Shown: piece by piece, positions 6,992 to 13,566 of the stretch | Position numbering within the stretch: the stretch's first letter is position 1 | Layout: each line of letters opens with the position of its first letter | Origin: Planctomycetota bacterium | GTDB lineage: Bacteria > Planctomycetota > Phycisphaerae > Sedimentisphaerales > Anaerohalosphaeraceae | Assembly (NCBI GenBank): GCA_019456245.1 | Contig: VRUF01000030.1 | Span: forward strand, 1-17,967 | Reading direction: 5' to 3' | Length of the DNA: 17,967 bases | Program-made: the position numbers and the translations under genes | Notes under the pieces: model-generated | The model's database searches: none | The model's input: the letters and a program-made list of their open reading frames with translations, nothing else | What the model was told of the DNA's origin: nothing

Positions 6992-7639
6992 ATGGCAGAT
7001 ACAGTTTCATTGAAGGCAGAAATACGAGAAGGATTAGGCAGTAAGTGTGCTGCGAAACTTCGTAAAGGCGGCAAGCTTCCGGCAGTGATGTACGGTCACG
7101 GTAAGGAAGCGTTGAGCATAGCACTCGACGGGCATACTTTTGTCGAGGAATTGCACCACGGTCACCGTCTTTTTGAAATTGACGCTGGCGGCAATAAGCA
7201 GATGGCATTGGTTAAGGCTCTTCAGTACGACCACTTTGGCAAAAATATGATCCATGTCGACCTGATGCGTGTTGATATGTCCGAGCATGTGACGGTAAAG
7301 GTGAAGATCGAGCTTCGTGGTACCCATATCGGTGCTCAAAGCGGCGGAATGATAGATTCTCATCTTGACGAGCTTGAGGTAGAGTGTGCGGTGTCCGATA
7401 TCCCAGATGTGATCCAGGTTGTGATCAAGGATATTGACGTTGGCGATGCTATTCATGCCGGCGAGATAGAGCTTCCGGCTGGGATGACTTTGAAGACGCC
7501 ATCGGATGCACTTGTTTTGGCTTGTCATGTTGTTGCGGCAGCTAAGAGTACCGAAGAGCTCGAGGAAGAGCAGGCGGTTGCTCCTGAGGTTATTACAGAG
7601 AAGGCCGAAGAGGGCGAGGCTGGGCCCGAAGGGGCTTAA
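6992..7639 (+). CDS. rplY: Large-subunit ribosomal protein L25 (TL5/Ctc type)
   Basis: Binds 5S rRNA in the 50S subunit. At 215 residues it is the long two-domain TL5/Ctc type. The N-terminal 5S-binding domain (REGLGSKCAAKLRKGGKLPAVMYG ... KALQYDHFGKNMIHVDLMRV) covers residues 1-92 or so, followed by the C-terminal beta domain (to about 185, ending DIDVGDAIHAGEIELPAGM). A short Glu/Ala-rich acidic tail completes it. ATG 6992 has GAGGAAG just upstream. Its stop overlaps the pth start by one base (TAATG), and the prs-rplY-pth order is a widely conserved operon, which supports both identity and co-expression. Confidence 0.96.
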   Translation: MADTVSLKAEIREGLGSKCAAKLRKGGKLPAVMYGHGKEALSIALDGHTFVEELHHGHRLFEIDAGGNKQMALVKALQYDHFGKNMIHVDLMRVDMSEHVTVKVKIELRGTHIGAQSGGMIDSHLDELEVECAVSDIPDVIQVVIKDIDVGDAIHAGEIELPAGMTLKTPSDALVLACHVVAAAKSTEELEEEQAVAPEVITEKAEEGEAGPEGA

Positions 7640-8286
7640 TGCGAGGTTTTTTCCGACGACTTTTTGGAATAAATGCCGGCTTTGCCGGGCTACCGGGGTC
7701 AGTAGAAGATATGTCTGATGTGATGATGATAGTCGGGCTTGGTAATCCGGGCAGTAAGTATGACGGGACGCGGCATAATGTCGGATTTGCGGTTGTTGAC
7801 AGGCTTGCGGGCCGGTTTGGTGTTGATGTAAAGAAGAAGAAGTTTGGCGGTTTTTTTTGCGAGTGTGTGTTTGAAGGCAAGAAGGTTTTGCTGCTTAAGC
7901 CGCAGCAGTATATGAACCGTAGCGGTCAGGTTGTCGCGACGGCGAAAGGTTTTTACCGTGGCGATATCGGTAACCTGATGGTCGTGACGGACGATATGGC
8001 TTTGGAACCTGGTCGGATACGTATTCGGTCGAAGGGTTCGGCAGGCGGGCATAACGGTTTGAGCGATATAATCGGCAAGCTTGGTAGTAATGAGTTTGGA
8101 CGGCTTCGTGTCGGGATCGGACGAAGCGAAGTTATAGCGGGCAGGGATTATGTTCTTGGCAGGCCGACATCAGATGAGCGGGCAGCGATAGAGAAGGCGA
8201 TAGAAGCGGCAGAGCAAGGTTTGGTTTGCTGGATACGTGAAGGTATTGATCCGGCGATGAACAAATATAATTGCACGGATGGATAG
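7639..8286 (+). CDS. pth: Peptidyl-tRNA hydrolase
   Basis: Cleaves peptidyl-tRNAs that drop off the ribosome. Catalytic and binding residues are present: IVGLGNPG with Asn36, TRHNVGF with His46 (catalytic His), KPQQYMNRSG, VVTDDMALEPG with Asp118, and SAGGHNGL. The chosen ATG overlaps the rplY stop (TAATG), with AAGGGG four bases upstream. That gives 24 residues before the usual N-terminus. The alternative ATG 7711 (MSDVMMIVGLG) fits family length better but has only a weak AGAAG two bases away. Codons in the extension (CGA, CTA, TCA, GTA, ATA) differ from the GTT/CGT-rich body, so it may be untranslated leader. The gene ends TAG, with a second stop, TAA, two codons on. Confidence 0.93.
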   Translation: MRGFFRRLFGINAGFAGLPGSVEDMSDVMMIVGLGNPGSKYDGTRHNVGFAVVDRLAGRFGVDVKKKKFGGFFCECVFEGKKVLLLKPQQYMNRSGQVVATAKGFYRGDIGNLMVVTDDMALEPGRIRIRSKGSAGGHNGLSDIIGKLGSNEFGRLRVGIGRSEVIAGRDYVLGRPTSDERAAIEKAIEAAEQGLVCWIREGIDPAMNKYNCTDG

Positions 8287-8308
8287 AACTAAAAATAATG
8301 AAATATAA

Positions 8309-8420
8309 TACCCTTTAGGGTAGTAAATTTTTGCGAGCAAACTTGTAACTTGCTTTTGTAAAAGCACTTGTCCGCGAAAAACGGGAAATATCAACTAATA
8401 ACACTATAATATATTTTGCA
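8309..8420 (+). promoter_or_regulatory. rpsF leader, copy 1 of a duplicated 112-nt element
   Basis: Aligns without gaps to 10065-10176 upstream of rplI. The first 28 bases match at 22 positions, ACGGGAAATAT (8381-8391) is identical, and TATAAT (8405-8410) sits at the same distance. The centre has diverged and here contains a TGCTTTT/AAAAGCA hairpin (8351-8366). The first block also forms TACCC/GGGTA (8309-8322). TATAAT with CGGGAA 17 bases upstream could be a promoter; no TTGACA-like box is present. Confidence 0.6.
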
Positions 8421-8434
8421 ATGGAGGTAACAAT

Positions 8435-9052
8435 TTGGAAACTGCAGTCATGAAATTGTATGAAGGTTTGTTTCTTGTCGATTCGGCGGATGCCGCGGCG
8501 GATTGGGCCGGTACGATCGGAGCAATTGAAAAGGTTTTAAGCCGTGCCGAAGCTGAGGTTGTGTCACTGAATAAGTGGGATGAGCGTAAGTTGGCTTATG
8601 ACGTGAATGGTCGCGGCCGTGGAACTTATATTCTCTCTTATTTCAAGTGTGGACCTGACAAGATAACGTCTATCGAGAGAGATGTTCAGCTTTCTGAGCA
8701 GATTATTCGTGTTATGATCCTGACGACGGATCGTATGGGCGAAGATGACATTTCTAAGGATACTCCGGCAGGTGTGGCGGAGAGGGCGGCGGCAGCGGCA
8801 GAGATAAAAGCGGCCGAGGCAGCGGAAATAGCTGAAGCTGAGGCACAGGCGGCGGCGGAGATAGCCGAAGCTGAGGCAGAACTTGCGGCATCGGAATCTG
8901 AAGCAACTGAATCGGTTGTCGAAGAAGAGACTGCATCAGGTGATGAGGTCGCCGAATCTGAAGAGTCATCTGATGCTGATGTTGCGGCGGTTGAAGAAAC
9001 TTTGGACGAAGATGCGGCTGAGCCGGAAGAATCATCGGACGACGCCAAATAG
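8435..9052 (+). CDS. rpsF: Small-subunit ribosomal protein S6 with long acidic tail
   Basis: S6 binds S18 in the 30S platform. Residues 1-105 or so are the S6 domain: YEGLFLVDS, KWDERKLAYDVNGRGRGTYILSYFKC, and ERDVQLSEQIIRVMILTTDR. About 95 more residues follow, almost only Ala, Glu, Ser and Asp, with repeated AEIAEAEA-like units ending in EESSDDAK. Bacterial S6 is usually 95-135 residues, so the tail nearly doubles it. The start is TTG 8435, seven bases after GGAGG (8423-8427); the in-frame ATG 8450 would be too far from it. It stops at TAG, with a TGA five codons on. The tail is probably disordered; its role is unknown. Confidence 0.95.
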   Translation: METAVMKLYEGLFLVDSADAAADWAGTIGAIEKVLSRAEAEVVSLNKWDERKLAYDVNGRGRGTYILSYFKCGPDKITSIERDVQLSEQIIRVMILTTDRMGEDDISKDTPAGVAERAAAAAEIKAAEAAEIAEAEAQAAAEIAEAEAELAASESEATESVVEEETASGDEVAESEESSDADVAAVEETLDEDAAEPEESSDDAK

Positions 9053-9101
9053 GAAATTCAATCGTGATCGGTATAGTTGCTTTTCTTTGTGACGTGGGTT
9101 T

Positions 9102-9115
9102 GCCTGTAGGCAGGC
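9102..9115 (+). other. Small hairpin between rpsF and ssb
   Basis: GCCTG and CAGGC pair around TAGG, followed by the ssb ribosome-binding site GGAAGGG (9117-9123). It is too short to call a terminator and could influence access to the ssb start. Confidence 0.35.
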
Positions 9116-9130
9116 CGGAAGGGAATTGAG

Positions 9131-9592
9131 ATGGCGAATTACAATAAAGTAATATTGCTTGGTAATCTGACTCGTGATCCGCAGCTATCGTATTTACCAA
9201 GCCATACGGCAGTAGTAGAGTTTGGTTTGGCGACAAACCGCACATACAAGAAGCAGGATGGTTCTCAGGGCCAAGAGGTCTGTTTTACTGATTGCCAGAT
9301 GTTCGGCAAGCGTGCGGAAGTTATCAACAAGTATCTCCATAAGGGTGATCAGTTATTTGTTGAAGGCAGGCTTAAGCTAGACAGTTGGCAGGCTCAGGAT
9401 GGGTCCAAGCGTAGCAAACTTCGAGTGTTTGTTGAGAATTTTGAGTTTATGGGCGGCGGCAAGGGTCAGGGCCAAGGGCCTACAGGCGATAATAATGCGT
9501 CAAATGCAGGGCCTGTCGGTGATGTTGGCGGTGGCGAGCCATTTGGCGGCGGCGGCGGTGGCGGCGGTGGTGCGGACGATATTCCGTTTTAA
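9131..9592 (+). CDS. ssb: Single-stranded DNA-binding protein
   Basis: Coats ssDNA during replication and repair. Residues 1-110 form the OB fold: MANYNKVILLGNLTRDPQL, VVEFGLATNR, FTDCQMFGKRAEVINKYLHKGDQLFVEGRL. A Gly-rich disordered linker (residues about 112-147, with a run of nine Gly) follows. The C-terminal tip DDIPF binds partner proteins. Length (153) is ordinary. ATG 9131 follows GGAAGGG by seven bases. The position between rpsF and rpsR is the classic arrangement. Confidence 0.97.
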   Translation: MANYNKVILLGNLTRDPQLSYLPSHTAVVEFGLATNRTYKKQDGSQGQEVCFTDCQMFGKRAEVINKYLHKGDQLFVEGRLKLDSWQAQDGSKRSKLRVFVENFEFMGGGKGQGQGPTGDNNASNAGPVGDVGGGEPFGGGGGGGGGADDIPF

Positions 9593-9617
9593 CTGCTGAA
9601 ATGTAAAAATCAAAAAT

Positions 9618-9656
9618 TAAAATTGAGGTTTCGCCCATTGGGGCGAGGCAATTTTA
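9618..9656 (+). other. Nested stem-loop after ssb
   Basis: Outer stem TAAAATTG (9618-9625) pairs perfectly with CAATTTTA (9649-9656). The inner stem TCGCCC (9631-9636) pairs with GGGCGA (9641-9646) around ATTG. It follows ssb by 25 bases and could act as a weak terminator or processing site. Its layout (GC hairpin, then A/T tract with GTAAAACA) resembles the repeats before prs and rplY. The rest of the 191-base gap shows no ORF. Confidence 0.5.
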
Positions 9657-9754
9657 GTAAAACAATTATTTGGTATTGTTATATAGCTTTGAGGCTAAAA
9701 GGTTTTCGTGAGCGGTATTGTCGGGAGTATGTCCTGAATTATCCGTAAACGGAA

Positions 9755-9783
9755 TTGTAAATTTCAATTGGGAGCAGTATAAT
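9755..9783 (+). promoter_or_regulatory. Promoter-like sequence overlapping the rpsR ribosome-binding site
   Basis: TTGTAA (9755-9760), a 17-base spacer and a perfect TATAAT (9778-9783) end exactly at the rpsR ATG. The spacer contains the Shine-Dalgarno GGGAG. Transcription from it would begin inside the first rpsR codons, close to a second in-frame ATG (9793), giving a near-leaderless message. It may be coincidental. Confidence 0.3.
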
Positions 9784-10059
9784 ATGGCAAGAATGGGAAC
9801 GAAAAGCAAAACGGGTTAGGGCAATAAGAAGCGTCGAAAGTTTGGAACCGGCGTTCGTGACCAGACCCAATGTCGTTTTTGCAGGGAAATCGCAAGTTAT
9901 GTTGACTATAAGGACACGGATACGCTACAAAAACTTCTTACGAATCGCGGTAAGATATTTTCCCGCAAGCGAAGCGGTAACTGTGCGAAGTGTCAGCGTA
10001 AGGTCCAGCGTGCGATCAAACGTGCGCGGTTTATGGCACTTTTGCCTTATTCGACTTAA
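9784..10059 (+). CDS. rpsR: Small-subunit ribosomal protein S18, interrupted by in-frame TAG at codon 12
   Basis: S18 pairs with S6 in the 30S platform and is essential in most bacteria. ATG 9784 is preceded by GGGAG (9771-9775) eight bases away and encodes MARMGTKSKTG. Codon 12 is TAG (9817-9819). The same frame then continues for 79 codons to TAA 10057-10059 with a complete S18: GNKKRRKFGTG, then CRFC, VDYKDTDTLQKLL, CAKC, and RAIKRARFMALLPYST. Four Cys suggest a zinc-binding form. No ATG, GTG or TTG occurs in frame between the TAG and the end of the S18 core. The codon is therefore read through, replaced by a non-AUG start, or a sequence error. A Lys codon AAG is a likely ancestral state in this basic stretch (inference). 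The only real S18 candidate here, in its expected place between ssb and rplI. Confidence 0.88.
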
Positions 10060-10064
10060 TGATG

Positions 10065-10176
10065 TACCCTTAAGTGTAATAAATTCCCGCGATTAAGGGC
10101 ATAACTTATGATGGCAGTGTTATCAGGCCTGGCATAACGGGAAATATTAATTGTGAAGAGTGTAATAAATTTTTCA
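10065..10176 (+). promoter_or_regulatory. rplI leader, copy 2 of the duplicated 112-nt element
   Basis: Homologous, without gaps, to 8309-8420 upstream of rpsF. It carries ACGGGAAATAT (10137-10147) and, 13 bases on, TGTAAT (10161-10166) in place of TATAAT. Here the first block forms a different inverted repeat, CCCTTAA (10067-10073) with TTAAGGG (10093-10099). It begins five bases after the rpsR stop, so rplI may have its own promoter or leader control. Confidence 0.6.
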
Positions 10177-10190
10177 GATACTTTCTATAG

Positions 10191-10202
10191 CCGATTAATC
10201 GG
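10191..10202 (+). other. Perfect palindrome at the rplI ribosome-binding site
   Basis: CCGATTAATCGG reads the same on both strands and runs directly into the GGTGGAG Shine-Dalgarno (10201-10207). It could be a DNA operator or an RNA hairpin masking the start. At 12 bp it is suggestive only. Confidence 0.35.
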
Positions 10203-10214
10203 TGGAGACACATT

Positions 10215-10724
10215 ATGAAGGTTTTACTTTGTCAGGATGTTGAAAAACTTGGGTGGCTTGGAGATGTTGTCGAGGTCAAGAACGGTTACGCCCGGAATTA
10301 TCTTTTGCCGTGCGGTATAGCTATAGTTCCCAGCGAGAGCAATATTCGTGGGCTTGCTCACGAAAAGGCCCGTGGTTCTGAAGAACGTAAGCTTGCTCAC
10401 GAGAAGCTTGTCCTTGTCTTAGAGGTCGTTGAAGGCGCCGAAGCCGTTATATCTGCCAAGGCTAATGAGCTCGGTCACCTGTTCGGTTCTGTAAGTGATC
10501 GCGATATCGCGGTTAATCTGCGTGAGCAAGGTTATGAAATTGCCGACAATATGGTTGTCCTTGACGAGCATATCAAGGACGTTGGTACCCATGAGGTGTC
10601 GCTAAAGCTTGCGGCGGATCTAATTGCGAATATCAGTGTTGTAGTCGTTTCTGAAGATGCAGTTATTGATGCGGAAGAGCCTGTAGCCGATGAAGGAGCT
10701 TCAGAAGTTGAAAAGGCGGAGTAA
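10215..10724 (+). CDS. rplI: Large-subunit ribosomal protein L9
   Basis: Elongated 50S protein that helps keep reading frame. The N-terminal domain has the signature GYARNYLLPCGIAIVPS (residues about 24-40). A long charged helix (EKARGSEERKLAHEKL) links it to the C-terminal domain with LFGSVSDRDIAVNL and GTHEVSLKLAADLIANISVVV. The last 20 or so residues are acidic, making it 169 residues against about 149 usually. ATG 10215 follows GGTGGAG (10201-10207) by seven bases. The expected neighbours rpsF, ssb and rpsR precede it and dnaB follows. Confidence 0.96.
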   Translation: MKVLLCQDVEKLGWLGDVVEVKNGYARNYLLPCGIAIVPSESNIRGLAHEKARGSEERKLAHEKLVLVLEVVEGAEAVISAKANELGHLFGSVSDRDIAVNLREQGYEIADNMVVLDEHIKDVGTHEVSLKLAADLIANISVVVVSEDAVIDAEEPVADEGASEVEKAE

Positions 10725-10726
10725 TT

Positions 10727-10750
10727 CAAACTGGCCTATTGGTCAGTTTG
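10727..10750 (+). terminator. 10-bp hairpin after rplI
   Basis: CAAACTGGCC pairs with GGTCAGTTTG (one G-U) around TATT, two bases after the rplI stop. It is the twin of the hairpin after prs: same CAAAC start, same stem length, same GAGA afterwards, with compensating changes in the stem. No T-run follows immediately, so the mode of action is open. Confidence 0.5.
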
Positions 10751-10784
10751 AGAGTTGATAGTGGTTGGTTTTTAGTCGTTAGGG

Positions 10785-10890
10785 AATGATACGGCCTTTC
10801 CGCCGTCGCTTCCACCTTCGCCAAGGCTTCGGTGATGACAAGAAAGCTATGGCGAGACAGGACGGCCGAGATATTTTTGTAAAAAGCAAC
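10785..10890 (+). repeat. Intergenic repeat copy D, split by a GC-rich insertion, before dnaB
   Basis: The left half is GAATGATACGGCC (10784-10796). The right half is ACGGCCGAGATATTTTTGTAAAAAGCA (10862-10888 region, matching other copies block for block). Between them lie about 60 bases (CTTCCACCTTCGCCAAGG ... GACAAGAAAGC) not found in the other copies. This looks like an insertion into, or a fusion of, repeat elements. Confidence 0.5.
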
Positions 10891-10932
10891 TGTTGCGCGG
10901 ATAAACGGTATATTTAATCGAGAGCGATATAA

Positions 10933-12315
10933 TTGGCTGAGTCTGTCGGTAATATTGATGCAATGGCCGGTCGGAGTATGCCGGAATCGGCTGAAGCTGA
11001 GGCTGCGGTTCTTGGGTCCATGATCCTTGACCGTGAGTGTATCGGCCAGGTTGTTCAGATCCTGCATAACGATTCGTTTTACCGGCTTGAGCACCAGGCG
11101 ATATTCGATGCGTTGGTGTCTCTTTATGAGAAGAACAGCGCCATCGATCTGGTTCTTTTGCGTGATGAGCTGAAGCGCTGCAATAAGCTGGGCGACGCCG
11201 GTGGGGTTGACTACCTTGTGAATGTGGCCGAGTCGGTTCCCTCTTCTGCGAGCGTGGAGTATTACTCGGAGATAGTTCGCGACAAATCATTGATGCGTCA
11301 GCTTGTTGTTGCCAGCAACGAAATACTCAGCGAAGCATACGACGAAAGCGGTGAGATCGCCGAAAAGCTCGACCAGGCCGAGCAGCGGATATTCCGAGTA
11401 ACAGAGAAGCGGATATCCGGTTCAGCCGTTCCATTGAAGGATCTTTTGCACGAGGCTTTTGAAAAGATCGAGTCTCGTGACGGCGGGATAACGGGTCTTA
11501 CTACGGGATTTTATGAGCTTGATGACAAGCTTTGCGGTCTCCAGGACAGCGAGATGATAATCATAGCAGCTCGGCCGAGTATGGGTAAAACGAGTTTGGC
11601 GCTGAATATGGCCGAATATATCGGGGCAGTCGATAACATTCCTGTGGTTGTATTTTCTCTTGAGATGAGCAAGCATCAGCTTGTGGAACGTTTGCTTTGC
11701 AGTTGGAGTAAGATAGATTCGCATCTTATCAGGAGCGGTTCGCTAAGCAGCGGACAGCTTGAAGAACTTACTCATGCCAGCGGTGAATTGTTCAGTAAGC
11801 CGATTTTTATTGACGACACGCCGGGTATTACTCCGCTTGAGATTCGTGCCAAGTGCCGGCGTTTGAAAAGTCAGCATGATATTAAATGTGTGTTTATCGA
11901 TTACCTTCAATTGATGAGTATTGGTTCTCGCGTGGAATCACGTCAGCACGAGGTTAGTATAATATCCCGCCAGTTGAAGGCATTGGCTCGTGAACTCGAT
12001 GTTCCTGTGGTTGTATTAAGTCAGCTTAATCGTGCTGCCGAAGGAAGGGACGGTCACCGGCCCCGTATGAGCGATCTTCGTGACAGCGGAAGTATCGAGC
12101 AGGATGCCGATGTTGTAATTCTTCTTCACCGGGAGTCTTATTATCACCGCGGCGATCCGGATTACGATCATGACAGTCCGGAGGCGAATTTGGCAGAAAT
12201 AATAATTGAAAAACAGCGGAATGGTCCTACCGGTATTATTAATTTGAATTTCAACGGGATGTATACACGTTTCGAGAACAGGTCTCGTGTGGAAGAGACG
12301 TCAAGCCCATTTTAG
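10933..12315 (+). CDS. dnaB: Replicative DNA helicase DnaB
   Basis: Hexameric 5'-3' helicase of the replication fork. The N-terminal domain starts PESAEAEAAVLGSMILD (residues about 17-33) and ends near 110. A linker helix and the RecA-like motor follow. Walker A is ARPSMGKTS with Lys219, the segment VFIDYLQLM carries Walker B near 325, then LSQLNRAAEGR and DLRDSGSIEQDADVVILLHR with the arginine-finger region. No intein is present. At 460 residues it has standard length. The start is TTG 10933, with GAGAG eight bases upstream; a later ATG (10966 or 10978) is possible but would trim only disordered residues. Its TAG stop overlaps the bamA ribosome-binding site, so the two are likely coupled. 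Confidence 0.96.
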   Translation: MAESVGNIDAMAGRSMPESAEAEAAVLGSMILDRECIGQVVQILHNDSFYRLEHQAIFDALVSLYEKNSAIDLVLLRDELKRCNKLGDAGGVDYLVNVAESVPSSASVEYYSEIVRDKSLMRQLVVASNEILSEAYDESGEIAEKLDQAEQRIFRVTEKRISGSAVPLKDLLHEAFEKIESRDGGITGLTTGFYELDDKLCGLQDSEMIIIAARPSMGKTSLALNMAEYIGAVDNIPVVVFSLEMSKHQLVERLLCSWSKIDSHLIRSGSLSSGQLEELTHASGELFSKPIFIDDTPGITPLEIRAKCRRLKSQHDIKCVFIDYLQLMSIGSRVESRQHEVSIISRQLKALARELDVPVVVLSQLNRAAEGRDGHRPRMSDLRDSGSIEQDADVVILLHRESYYHRGDPDYDHDSPEANLAEIIIEKQRNGPTGIINLNFNGMYTRFENRSRVEETSSPF

Positions 12316-12324
12316 GAGAAAGTT

Positions 12325-13566
12325 ATGGACGTTTGGAAAGGATTTCAAATCAGGTTTTCTTGTGTTGCTTTGCTGTTGCTGTTTTTTTGCGGTTACGGTT
12401 TTGGCGGAGATGCCGCGATCGATAGCGCCGAAGGTTTGGTCATCTCGAGCATAGAGGTTTCCGGTAATGCGATGATCGGGCGTGAGGAGATATTGTCCAG
12501 GGTTCAGTCTCGTGTCGGTCGTGAATATTCCAGTAAATTTGCAAGTCAAGAGTCGGCTCGTATTGGTAAGTTGGATGGAATTAAGTATTCCGAGTACTCC
12601 GCCGAGGTGGTAGACGGAAAGGTTCGGCTTGTGTTTATTGTTCAGGAACAGTTAAGTATCCGTTCGATATTGTTTTTGGGCAATAAAGGTATCAAGGACA
12701 AGGCTCTCAAAAAAGCAACGGGTTTTAAGGAGGGCGGATTTCTTGACGAATCCCTGGCGTCGATAGGTATAGGCGATCTGGAGAAGCTGTACCATAAGAA
12801 GGGTTATGCCAATGTCAAGATAGGTCTGAACAAAGCGAGTTTAAGGTCCGGCAAACTGGTATACGAGATTACCGAAGGTCCTCGGATACGTATCAAACAA
12901 GTGAGTTTTTCCGGTAACGAAAATATTACGAGCAAGGCACTTTCGAAGGCGATAAAGACTCGGAAACGTAAATTTCTTTTCTTCCGGGTTTATTATTCTG
13001 AAGAAGTGATATCTGAGGATATTGCCAAGCTTAAGGACGTTTATAAATCTAAGGGTTACCTCGATGTTGAGGTTAGCGAGGAGACGAAAACCAGTTCTGA
13101 CGGTCGCTTGGCTTATGTAGAGTTTAACATTGTCGAGGGGACGGTTTATAAGATCGGCACGGTTGAGATGGTGGGCAATTTAGTTTTCAGCGATGAAGTT
13201 TTGCTGGAAGGCATGCGTCTTAAGCCGAGCATGGTGTACAGTGATAAAGTTGCCCAGTTCGATGCCGACAAGATCGGCGCCAGGTACGGGGAGCAGGGTT
13301 TTGTCGATGCCAATGTCGAATATTTGCGTTCCGGTCGTATACTGACGGATCAAGGTGGAGCTATTAACGTCAAATTCCATATAGAAGAGGGCGGGTGTTT
13401 CCGGATAGGGCTGATTTCTATTAAGGGTAAAATGATGTGCACGATAATGTTGTCCGACGTATCCTTGACGAGGAGGGATTTGTTCCGGGAGCATTGTACA
13501 ATGCAGAAATTGCTCGCGGGGACGGAACGGGTGAATTGGAGAAGACGGTTCAACGTCTCGTTATGA
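12325..13566 (+). CDS. bamA: BamA, N-terminal part: signal peptide and POTRA 1-4 (frameshifted gene)
   Basis: BamA is the outer-membrane beta-barrel assembly factor. This frame holds a signal peptide (residues about 1-25, VALLLLFFCGYGFGG) and four POTRA domains starting near residues 34, 108, 186 and 273. Each has the I-x-(V/F)-x-G-N type opening (IEVSGNAMI, ILFLGNKGI, VSFSGNENI, VEMVGNLVF). POTRA 5 begins (FRIGLISIKG) but at the AAAA run 13429-13432 the homologous reading moves to another frame. The last 45 or so residues to TGA 13566 are not BamA-like. Stepping back one base after AAA 13429-13431 would give a protein of about 806 residues ending at 14744, close to normal BamA length. The ATG has AGGAGA a few bases upstream. 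Confidence 0.9.
   Translation: MDVWKGFQIRFSCVALLLLFFCGYGFGGDAAIDSAEGLVISSIEVSGNAMIGREEILSRVQSRVGREYSSKFASQESARIGKLDGIKYSEYSAEVVDGKVRLVFIVQEQLSIRSILFLGNKGIKDKALKKATGFKEGGFLDESLASIGIGDLEKLYHKKGYANVKIGLNKASLRSGKLVYEITEGPRIRIKQVSFSGNENITSKALSKAIKTRKRKFLFFRVYYSEEVISEDIAKLKDVYKSKGYLDVEVSEETKTSSDGRLAYVEFNIVEGTVYKIGTVEMVGNLVFSDEVLLEGMRLKPSMVYSDKVAQFDADKIGARYGEQGFVDANVEYLRSGRILTDQGGAINVKFHIEEGGCFRIGLISIKGKMMCTIMLSDVSLTRRDLFREHCTMQKLLAGTERVNWRRRFNVSL

Noticed and set aside
8686..9245. Minus-strand Ser/Ala-rich and Pro/Leu-rich frames opposite rpsF and ssb
   Set aside because: They mirror the repetitive GCG/GAA codons of the S6 acidic tail; no homology or start signals.
9817..9819. Pyrrolysine or general TAG reassignment as explanation for the rpsR stop
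   Set aside because: TAG ends at least four ordinary genes here (TPR-like, pth, rpsF, dnaB) with correct lengths, and no pyl genes are in the window; only local suppression, readthrough or error remain.
9842..10096. 84-residue plus-strand frame starting TTG over the S18 region
   Set aside because: It is out of frame with the obvious S18 homology (CRFC, CAKC, RAIKRARF); it appears only because the true rpsR frame is interrupted by TAG.
13429..13435. Classical programmed -1 frameshift heptamer in bamA
   Set aside because: The sequence AAAATGA does not fit X XXY YYZ in the required frame, and I see no strong stem-loop just downstream, so an indel is more likely.
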